Source of the DNA: an uncultured Pseudomonadota bacterium
GTDB taxonomy: Bacteria > Myxococcota_A > Polyangia > HGW-17
Assembly (NCBI GenBank): GCA_938004375.1
Contig: CALKWH010000169.1
Location: forward strand, 1-33,215
DNA: 33,215 nt
Reading direction: 5' to 3'
Shown: one piece after another, positions 8,830-14,871 of the stretch
Numbering within the stretch: the stretch's first letter is position 1
Layout: every line of letters starts with the position of its first letter
Notes under the pieces: generated by a model
Told to the model about the DNA's origin: nothing
Databases searched by the model: none
What the model saw: only the letters and a program-made list of their open reading frames with translations
Made by a program: the position numbers and the translations under genes

Positions 8830-9243
8830 TCAACCGGGACCGGGGACGGAGGCAGCGGGGATGGGGACGTGGACGCAGCGGCCCTCGACGCAGGCGGCCT
8901 CCATGGTCGGCCGCTCGCAGTCGTGCATGGGACAGCCGCGACCCTCGCGGGGCTTGTACCAGGCCGAGAGCCGGTCGGCGCCCGTCTGGTTCAAGGGCTG
9001 CATGGTGCACCCGGTGCAGTATCCCTTCGACTCCTCGCTCCAGCGCCACACGAAGATCTCCGTGCAGGCGACGTTCGGTCCGCACGCCAGGTCCGCGTCG
9101 GTCACCGTGGGCGGGTCATTCGAGGGCGAGGTCGGTGTGGCCGCGGCCGCCGGCTGTGTGCCCGGTGTCTTCCCTGCCCCCGAGGAAGAGCAGGCGCCAC
9201 AGACGACCACCAGGTAGAGTAACGAAGTTGTCAGGACGCGCAT
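8830..9243 (-). CDS. Small Cys-rich lipoprotein, unknown function
   Basis: 137-aa predicted lipoprotein: MRVLTTSLLYLVVVCGAC, in which the second Cys is the probable lipidation site (the lipobox CGAC is atypical at -3). GGAAGGAG lies just upstream of the ATG. A Ser/Pro/Thr/Ala-rich tether of about 35 residues is followed by a small domain with eight Cys, including ACGPNVAC, GYCTGC, GCPMHDC and ACVEGRC, so it is likely disulfide-stabilised. No family recognised. It is part of a run of four same-strand genes, three of them exported. Confidence 0.7.
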   Translation of the reverse strand: MRVLTTSLLYLVVVCGACSSSGAGKTPGTQPAAAATPTSPSNDPPTVTDADLACGPNVACTEIFVWRWSEESKGYCTGCTMQPLNQTGADRLSAWYKPREGRGCPMHDCERPTMEAACVEGRCVHVPIPAASVPGPG

Positions 9244-9331
9244 GGCGAGGCTCCTTCCACGACCGGGAGGATTCCGTCAGGGTCCCGGCTGGATTGTTCC
9301 CGGAATTGAATAGAGGCGTTGTCGGGGCAGA

Positions 9332-9742
9332 CTATTTCATGTCCTCGGCGGGAGCGGGCTCGGCGGGCATGTCGGCGGGAGCGGGCTCGGCGGGCATGTC
9401 GGCGGGAGCGGGCTCGGCGGGCATGTCGGCGGCGGGCATGTCAGCGGGCATGTCGCCTTCGGCCGGCTTTTTCTCTTCTTCTTGGCCGAACACGTCGACG
9501 AGGTCCTTACACTCCATCTTGAACAATTCCTGGGCTTCCTTCCAATTCGCCTTGCATTCCGTAATGAACTTGTCCTTGTTGGCCAATTCCTTGCCGAGGG
9601 CCATTTTGGCGTCTTTGACGCAGTCCACGGCCTTGTCAAAAAGATCTCCGCATTTCTTGTCTTTGCTGTCGCTCTTTTTGCAGCCGGAGAAGAAAGCCAC
9701 CGAAAACACCATCACGGACACGAGTACGATGATTTTTTTCAC
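9332..9742 (-). CDS. Small lipoprotein with CX9C helical domain and ADMPAEPAP repeats
   Basis: 136-aa lipoprotein: MKKIIVLVSVMVFSVAFFSGC, lipobox FSGC, then KKSDSKDKK. AAAGGAG precedes the ATG. The short domain has paired cysteines CGDLFDKAVDC (CX9C) and CKANWKEAQELFKMEC (CX14C) in predicted helices, so a disulfide-linked helical hairpin is plausible. The C-terminal 40 residues are repeats of ADMPAEPAP (9340-9440 region), ending at a Lys. The repeat is at the C-terminus, whereas the linkers of the other two lipoproteins follow the lipid anchor. Function unknown. Confidence 0.72.
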   Translation of the reverse strand: MKKIIVLVSVMVFSVAFFSGCKKSDSKDKKCGDLFDKAVDCVKDAKMALGKELANKDKFITECKANWKEAQELFKMECKDLVDVFGQEEEKKPAEGDMPADMPAADMPAEPAPADMPAEPAPADMPAEPAPAEDMK

Positions 9743-9828
9743 TTGAAAAGCTCCTTTCAGTTCGGATAGTCATCTATCCTGGGTTGATTCGACGACGGCA
9801 GTATGACAAATCCGACCGGAATTGTCGA

Positions 9829-9852
9829 GACCCGATTTCAGACCCGATTTCA
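9829..9852. repeat. 12-bp tandem duplication
   Basis: GACCCGATTTCA occurs twice back to back, followed by a degenerate third copy. It lies upstream of the lipoprotein start and about 70 bp from the tRNA-like sequence. It could be an operator or an integrase arm-type site, but nothing else supports either role. Confidence 0.6.
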
Positions 9853-9922
9853 GGCTGATTTAGACTGAGCCTCTCACAACTTCTCGTGCGGGGCGACTAT
9901 CGTGGTTGGTATTTTTATTGAG

Positions 9923-9997
9923 TGACCCCAAGGGGATTCGAACCCCTGTTTACGGCGTGAAAGGCCGTAACGTTACCGAGTGCCACGTTGTCCCAAT
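9923..9997 (-). tRNA. tRNA-Glu(UUC)-like sequence, acceptor stem not canonical
   Basis: On the minus strand the 3' half is a good tRNA-Glu: anticodon arm ACGGC-CTTTCAC-GCCGT with anticodon TTC (9959-9961), T arm AGGGG-TTCGAAT-CCCCT, and 3' acceptor strand TGGGGTCA. A D-stem ACGT/ACGT with a GG-containing loop can be drawn. The 5' end, however, reads ATTGGGACA where GACCCCA or GGCCCCA is needed to pair with TGGGGTC, and CCA is not encoded. It is probably a tRNA gene whose 5' part was replaced, or an att-site tRNA fragment carried by the adjacent integrative element, rather than a functional tRNA. Confidence 0.55.
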
Positions 9998-10127
9998 AGT
10001 GATAAAATAGGTAAAATTGCATTGTAAATCATGCGGTATTTATGTATGGTATGTGCATGCAAGATTACCCATGTACCACATTGAGCCAACATCCAGTTAC
10101 AAATGCGTTACAAATGGAGCGCGAGCC

Positions 10128-11249
10128 ATGACCAACCGCACCCAGCTCAAGAAGCACCAGCGATACACCGGCGTTTACTACTACGAGTCCGACACGAAGA
10201 CCTACAAGGGACGTGCCGACAAGTGCTACTACATCATGTTCCATGACCCGGCCACGAAGAAACTGGTGAAGCGGAAGGTCGGCTGGGCCAGTGAGGGATT
10301 CTCCCCTGAGATCGCCCAGAAGAAGCGCACGGAAGCGCTGGAAGGGCTGCACCAGGAGGAGGAAGCCACGGTTGAGACGACCCTCGACGCCTTCGCCGAG
10401 AAGTACTTCACGACTGTCTCCGACCTGAAGAAGGACCGTGGCTACAACGACCGCAACCGCTACAAGAACCACCTGCAGCCGACGCTGGGCGCTCGCCTGC
10501 TCACAGCGATCGCGCTGGAGGATCTGGAGAAACTGCGCGCCAAGCTCTCCAAGGACCTATCCCCTCAGACCGTGGTCCACGTGTTCAAGCTGCTCAAGGC
10601 CATGTACAACAAGGCCATCGCCTGGAACCAGTTCGCCGGCAAGAACCCGGTCTCAGGACTCAAGTCCAAGCCGCTCAACAATGCTCGCGTCCGTTACCTG
10701 ACACGCGAGGAAGCCCGTCGCCTGCTGGAAGAGCTGGCTCCCTATGGCGACATTCACGACATGGCATTGCTCTCACTTGGCGCCGGGCTGCGCTTCGGGG
10801 AGATCGCCCACTTGCAGTGGCAGGACCTCAACTTCGACAACGAGACCGCCTTGATTCGGGACGGGAAGGGCGGCTGCGACCGTCACGCGCAGATCAAGGG
10901 ACCGGTGAAGGCCACGCTGTTGCGACGCCGGGAGGCCACTCCTGACGCCGTTGGCTTCCTCTGGGTCAACGAGAAAGGCGTACCGCACCCATTCGCGCCG
11001 CGCTCGTACGAGAAGGCAGTCGACGCCGTCGGGCTCAACTCCACCTCCACCGGCGCCAAGGACAAGGTCGTCTTCCATACCCTGCGCCACACCTTCGCCT
11101 CCTGGCTCGCCATCCAGGGCACCCCGCTGTACACGATCCAGAGGCTCATGGGCCACAAAACCATCAAAATGACGGAGCGCTACGCGCATTTATGCCCGGA
11201 CGTTCAGGCTGCAGCGGTGGAGACGATGTTGTCGGGATTTGCGGGGTGA
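10128..11249 (+). CDS. Tyrosine recombinase / phage-type integrase
   Basis: 373-aa tyrosine recombinase expected to integrate and excise the element. ATG 10128 follows GGAG with suitable spacing; an upstream in-frame start at 10017 has no ribosome site. Residues 1-80 form a basic arm-binding region, 80-180 the SAM-like core-binding domain (TLDAFAEKYFTTV...), and 190-360 the catalytic domain. Catalytic set: R222 (GAGLRFGE), H317 and R320 (HTLRHTF), H343 (LMGHK) and nucleophile Y352 (TERYAHL). It sits about 130 bp from the tRNA-Glu-like sequence. A closely related but truncated copy lies at 25008-25547, so the two may mark the borders of an island. Confidence 0.95.
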   Translation: MTNRTQLKKHQRYTGVYYYESDTKTYKGRADKCYYIMFHDPATKKLVKRKVGWASEGFSPEIAQKKRTEALEGLHQEEEATVETTLDAFAEKYFTTVSDLKKDRGYNDRNRYKNHLQPTLGARLLTAIALEDLEKLRAKLSKDLSPQTVVHVFKLLKAMYNKAIAWNQFAGKNPVSGLKSKPLNNARVRYLTREEARRLLEELAPYGDIHDMALLSLGAGLRFGEIAHLQWQDLNFDNETALIRDGKGGCDRHAQIKGPVKATLLRRREATPDAVGFLWVNEKGVPHPFAPRSYEKAVDAVGLNSTSTGAKDKVVFHTLRHTFASWLAIQGTPLYTIQRLMGHKTIKMTERYAHLCPDVQAAAVETMLSGFAG

Positions 11250-11386
11250 GTGGGCGGGGGTTATTCTATCCCATGAGGATGTGAAAACCCTAGAGTTTCT
11301 TCTTGCCATTCGGCGTGATTTCTCGAAGAATAAGTTTGATCATGGACGTTTATTTGTTAATGGGCGACATCACAGAAGGAGCAGTC

Positions 11387-12052
11387 ATGAAAAAAAACGA
11401 GAAAACGACTAGCCAATACTACTGCGATCTCCTATCCGATGTTCGGCGTTGGCTTGATCAACGGCCAACCATCGAGTCGGCAGTTCTGCTTCGTTCCGAC
11501 CAGACTCATCCAGAACTGTTTGACAGGCGCGCCGAATGGACGAACGCGCTATTGAATGCCCTTGCAGACATTGGGCGTGACAGAAATTTTTACATAGAGC
11601 CGACACGCCTTTATTTCTCGCGCGATGCCCGTGGACAGGGGCACAACTCCAAGTACGATAAACCGCGGTGGCAAGGGGACGACACCAGCGAGTTCATGAC
11701 AGACCTCACATGGTGGTATTCTTGCCAGGACCTCCCATGGTGGGATCTCCCCTTGGGGGCGGCATTGCAGCTTGACCTTGTTGTCGAAAGCGAGTGGGGC
11801 TGGATGGAAGGACGTAATTATGACCACCACATCGAAGTCGTCGCTGCCGACTTCTGCAAGTTGTTGTTCTCACGGGCAGACCACCGACTGCTACTCACGT
11901 CATGCAGTAACGCTGATAAAGAACGATTCCTGAATTCGCTTCAGCGGCTGCGCGCTCGGTCTGGGCTGTCTCCACACGAAGTTTGTGTGTGGTTGTGGGA
12001 CGACAAAGCTACGTGGTCTCATATGATCGAGCCAACTGTTGTGTATCCGTGA
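11387..12052 (+). CDS. Hypothetical protein in the integrative element
   Basis: 221-aa soluble protein with no recognised family. ATG 11387 follows AGAAGGAGCAGTC, a strong ribosome site; the earlier in-frame start at 11303 lacks one. It is Trp-rich in the middle (DLTWWYSCQDLPWWDLPLG) and ends with a segment containing VCVWLWDDKATW. No signal peptide or membrane helix is visible. Base composition is less GC-rich than that of its neighbours, in keeping with recent transfer. Position directly behind the integrase suggests an accessory or cargo function; I would not assign one. Confidence 0.65.
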   Translation: MKKNEKTTSQYYCDLLSDVRRWLDQRPTIESAVLLRSDQTHPELFDRRAEWTNALLNALADIGRDRNFYIEPTRLYFSRDARGQGHNSKYDKPRWQGDDTSEFMTDLTWWYSCQDLPWWDLPLGAALQLDLVVESEWGWMEGRNYDHHIEVVAADFCKLLFSRADHRLLLTSCSNADKERFLNSLQRLRARSGLSPHEVCVWLWDDKATWSHMIEPTVVYP

Positions 12053-12350
12053 GGCTTTGCCCGTCGCCATTTATTTGCTTATATTTCGGTGATCACGAAA
12101 CCGCCCGACTGTGAAAAACCCTTGTTTTTTCATGCCATGCCCCGAGCCGGCAAGTTACCTGGAAACGAAATCCATGTCAATCTGGAGTTCGACTCTGCTT
12201 TTCCCCGTGAATACGCAACAGAAGACATCGGAATAGCGCAAATTCCCTGCATTGATGCGAAATTTCCGGGTTTTTGTGTCACAAGATCCATGAAGCGGAC
12301 ACTCACCCGCCGATAACTTCATTTTCACAACAAAAACAAGGAGGTAGACC
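12053..12350 (+). other. Intergenic region ahead of the DUF932 operon, no supported gene
   Basis: About 300 bp of mixed composition. A 75-codon GTG-initiated frame (12089-12316) has no ribosome site and no family features, so I do not call it. The 3' end holds the strong ribosome site AAGGAGGTAGACC of the next gene. The operon promoter must lie here, but I see no clear -35/-10 pair. Confidence 0.5.
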
Positions 12351-13325
12351 ATGTCACACCAGTTTGAATCAGGTTTTTTCCACGCCACGCCGCCGTGGCA
12401 CGGGCTCGGGACGGTTCTGGAGGACCCGCCCGACACTGCGTCCGAGGCCATCACCGCCGCAGGGCTCAACTGGATCGTCACCAAGGAGTGTCTGGAGTCC
12501 GTTGTCCCCGTCGATGGCACCTACCGCGCGGTCGGTCTTCACGACCACTACGCGATCATCCGCCGTAAGATCGAGCACGGCATCACCCGCCTTGATGCGC
12601 TCGGCGTGGTTGGCAAGCAGTACCATCCCCTGCAGAACCACGCCGCTTTCTCCTTCTTCGATCGCGTGGTGCAGACCGGGATGGTGCAGTATAGCACCGC
12701 GGGCTCGTTGCGTGGCGGCCGCGTCATCTGGGTCCTCGCCCGCCTGAATGGCACCCTGCGCATCGCCGGCGACGACATCGTCGACAAGTACTTGTTGCTC
12801 ACCAACAGCCACGACGGGAGCCGCCCCGTCACCATCGCTTTCACACCGATCCGGGTTTGCTGCGCGAACACGTTGGCCATGGCGCTGCGCAGCGCAGATC
12901 GCCGCCTGAGCGTGCGCCACACCCCCAGCGCCGCGGCCCGCATCCACGAAGTCGGCGAGTACCTCGCCGGCTGCAACCGCACCTTCGACGACAGCGCCGA
13001 AGCCTACCGCTTCCTCGCGCAGCGCAGCATCCACGCCGCCGAGCTCGCCCGCTACCTGCTGGGTCTCTTTCCCGATCCCGAGGAAGGCGCCCTGCGCAAC
13101 CGTGCCCGCGCCAACCGCGAGAAGATCACCGCTCGCTTCGAGCGTGGCTTCGGCACCGACATCACCGGCGCCTCCTGGTGGCGTGCCTACAACGCGGTGG
13201 TCGAGTTCATCGACCACGACCGGAACTCCGGCAACGCTGACGCCCGCGTCCACAGCGCGTGGCTCGGACAGGGCATGCAGTTGAAGCAGCAGGCGCTCTC
13301 GGCCGCGCTGCAGCTGGCTGCGTAG
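12351..13325 (+). CDS. DUF932 phage/plasmid-like protein
   Basis: 324-aa member of the DUF932 (phage/plasmid-like, TIGR03299-type) family. The signature start is MSHQFESGFFHATPPWHGLG; next come the VVGKQYHPLQNHAAFSFFD segment and TPIRVCCANTLAMAL. These proteins recur in phages, plasmids and integrative elements next to recombination genes; their biochemical role is unproven and a DNA-metabolism role is only inferred from context. Length is close to the family norm. Preceded by AAGGAGG. First gene of a compact operon: the stop is followed within 9 bp by a 28-codon gene whose Shine-Dalgarno overlaps the TAG. Confidence 0.88.
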   Translation: MSHQFESGFFHATPPWHGLGTVLEDPPDTASEAITAAGLNWIVTKECLESVVPVDGTYRAVGLHDHYAIIRRKIEHGITRLDALGVVGKQYHPLQNHAAFSFFDRVVQTGMVQYSTAGSLRGGRVIWVLARLNGTLRIAGDDIVDKYLLLTNSHDGSRPVTIAFTPIRVCCANTLAMALRSADRRLSVRHTPSAAARIHEVGEYLAGCNRTFDDSAEAYRFLAQRSIHAAELARYLLGLFPDPEEGALRNRARANREKITARFERGFGTDITGASWWRAYNAVVEFIDHDRNSGNADARVHSAWLGQGMQLKQQALSAALQLAA

Positions 13326-13334
13326 GAGGCACCC

Positions 13335-13421
13335 ATGGATCCACGCATCAAGATCGCCATCGTCGTCATCCAGATCATCATCGACATCTTCACCAACCGA
13401 AAGAAAGGACCCACGTCATGA
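13335..13421 (+). CDS. 28-aa membrane-type microprotein
   Basis: A small gene supported by context: AGGAGG at 13324-13329 spaced 5 bases from ATG 13335, and its TGA overlaps the ATG of the next gene (ATGA). The peptide is MDPRIKIAIVVIQIIIDIF then TNRKKGPTS. The hydrophobic helix of about 14-16 residues, flanked by one basic side and a Lys/Arg tail, suggests a membrane-associated peptide or short toxin-like protein. It may instead serve only for translational coupling. Sandwiched between DUF932 and a DNA-metabolism-like gene; function unknown. Confidence 0.65.
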   Translation: MDPRIKIAIVVIQIIIDIFTNRKKGPTS

Positions 13422-13795
13422 ACGACCCACGCACCCACTACCAGGAGTTGGCGAACGCCGTCGCCGCCGCCATCGTCGCCATTGGCGAGATCATCCTCGC
13501 CAATGGCGAAGACGCGCCCTCGAAACCGTCGAATGTTCCCAACCAGACGCCCACCCCGGAGACCCCGGCGCCCGCCGTCGAAGAGAAAGGCCGCATCTCC
13601 AGCCGCCAGCTCGGCATGCTCCGGCGGCTTTGCAATGAGCGGCTTGGTGGGGACTGGCAGGCGCTTGACGCGAGCTGCAAGGCCAAGTATGGAAAGGCCC
13701 TGAGTTACTTGTCCATGAAGGAAGCGTCCGGGCTTATCAGCGAGCTGCTCGGGGAAGGAGGAAGTCATGGTTCTCAATCCCGTTCCGCAAGATGA
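13418..13795 (+). CDS. Small protein with C-terminal EAS/LI-type domain of recombination-associated proteins
   Basis: 125-aa soluble protein, start ATG 13418 (overlapping the previous stop). Residues 1-57 are a helix plus a Pro-rich linker (TPTPETPAPA). Residues 58-112 (RISSRQLGMLRRLCNERLG ... SYLSMKEASGLISEL) resemble the short C-terminal module (IT..Q...L......L..LTK.EAS.LI..L) found at the ends of some phage single-strand-annealing and replication proteins. There it is thought to mediate protein contacts. Here it stands with no annealase core. The 3' end overlaps the nuclease gene by 29 bp, so co-expression is likely. The role in DNA processing is an inference from the module and its partner. 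Confidence 0.6.
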   Translation: MNDPRTHYQELANAVAAAIVAIGEIILANGEDAPSKPSNVPNQTPTPETPAPAVEEKGRISSRQLGMLRRLCNERLGGDWQALDASCKAKYGKALSYLSMKEASGLISELLGEGGSHGSQSRSAR

Positions 13796-14600
13796 AGGCC
13801 TGCATCTCAGCGCTTCCTCGATTTCCACTTTGATCGAGTGTCCCCGCGAATTCCTCTACCACTACATCCAAGGGCAGCCGCCCCAAGACACCAGCGCCGC
13901 ACTTGTCCTCGGTTCGGCGGTCCACGAAGCAATTGCGTTTTGGTATAATTCCGTGAAGCAGTCTGGCACGGAGCCTTCGCTCAACGAGCTCGTCGAGGTT
14001 GCCTCGGCGGCCATCGATGCCCCGCAGAGAGCACCGATCTCGTTCAAGAAGGGCGAGTCCATCGAGTCGCTGAAGTCGCAAGCCAGCGCGATGCTGGCGG
14101 CCTTCCTGGCCACCGGGTATCGCCCTAGTCACATTTTGGCGGTCGAGTTAAAATTCGCGATGCCGCTGGTGAACCCATTCACCGGTGAGACGCTGCCGGA
14201 GGTCCTCCTCGGCACCTTCGATCTCGTCGAGGAACGCAACGGCCAGATCGTCGTGACCGATCACAAAACGGCCGCCCGCATCGACGCCGACAAGGTCGCC
14301 GCACCGGACACCCAGATGGCGCTCTACAGCCTGGCGGCCAAGACACTGTTCGACGTCGACGATGTCTCCCTGCAATATCAATTCCTGACGAAATCTGCCT
14401 CACCCTCCGTCACCCTCCAGACCATCACCCGCACCGACCCCGCCAAGGAGGAACGCGGCGCCCTGACCCTGGCCGCCTCTGCCAGCACGATCATCTCCCT
14501 CGCGCTCACGCACCCGCACCCCCAGCTCGTCCTTCCCAAACACCGCACCTGGCGCTGCCCCACCTGCGGCTACCGCAGCCTCTGCGCCAGCGAGGACTGA
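13767..14600 (+). CDS. PD-(D/E)XK nuclease, RecB/AddB/Cas4-like with Fe-S cysteines
   Basis: 277-aa RecB-family nuclease. LSASSISTLIECPREFLY and LGSAVHEAI are the typical opening motifs, with C25 and H53. The active site is seen as D152 (GTFDLVEE), D165-x-K167 (VTDHKTA) and the QxxxY motif Q183/Y187. The C-terminus has C264, C267 and C273 (RCPTCGYRSLC), which with C25 form the four-Cys 4Fe-4S pattern of AddB and Cas4 nucleases. A 5'-end-processing or exonuclease role on DNA is expected. It closes the coupled DUF932 operon, overlapping the preceding gene. No cas1/cas2 or CRISPR repeat is present, so it is not a CRISPR Cas4. Confidence 0.9.
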   Translation: MVLNPVPQDEGLHLSASSISTLIECPREFLYHYIQGQPPQDTSAALVLGSAVHEAIAFWYNSVKQSGTEPSLNELVEVASAAIDAPQRAPISFKKGESIESLKSQASAMLAAFLATGYRPSHILAVELKFAMPLVNPFTGETLPEVLLGTFDLVEERNGQIVVTDHKTAARIDADKVAAPDTQMALYSLAAKTLFDVDDVSLQYQFLTKSASPSVTLQTITRTDPAKEERGALTLAASASTIISLALTHPHPQLVLPKHRTWRCPTCGYRSLCASED

Positions 14601-14629
14601 CCAACATTGCGCAGCCCTAGCCCTCCCTG

Positions 14630-14648
14630 CCGCCCTCCGAGGCGGTTT
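14630..14648 (+). terminator. Weak terminator-like hairpin after the nuclease gene
   Basis: CCGCC-ctccga-GGCGG followed by only three Ts, 30 bp past the nuclease stop. The stem is short; it could act as an operon end but the call is tentative. Between here and 14871 I see nothing else except the ribosome site of the next gene. Confidence 0.3.
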
Positions 14649-14871
14649 AGCTTTCAGGAATGAATGCTGGGACTAGATATTTCTGAATCCAAGAGGATAA
14701 TGATGCGGGAGGTCGGATATCTATATGAACATGGAAACCTTCAGTGAGTCGTATGGTTGTTATAGAAGAAAACGCTGCTCTGCTCGACATCCCGAGAACG
14801 ATAGTGCGCAAACACATTTTTATCACAGCAATATGCTGTGTGGATGAGTGCATTCCCAGAAAGGAGTAGCC

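Noticed and set aside
7483..9222. 579-codon plus-strand open frame rich in Leu, Val, Gly
   Set aside because: Runs antisense across three well-supported minus-strand genes and their gaps; an artefact of high GC.
9319..9522. Arg/Ala-rich plus-strand frame over the ADMPAEPAP repeat
   Set aside because: Antisense shadow of the lipoprotein tandem repeat.
12089..12316. 75-codon GTG frame before the DUF932 gene
   Set aside because: No ribosome site, no family features; the composition fits non-coding DNA.
13767..14600. Cas4-like nuclease as a sign of a CRISPR system
   Set aside because: No cas1, cas2, effector genes or repeat-spacer array anywhere in the window; the context is a DUF932 integrative element.
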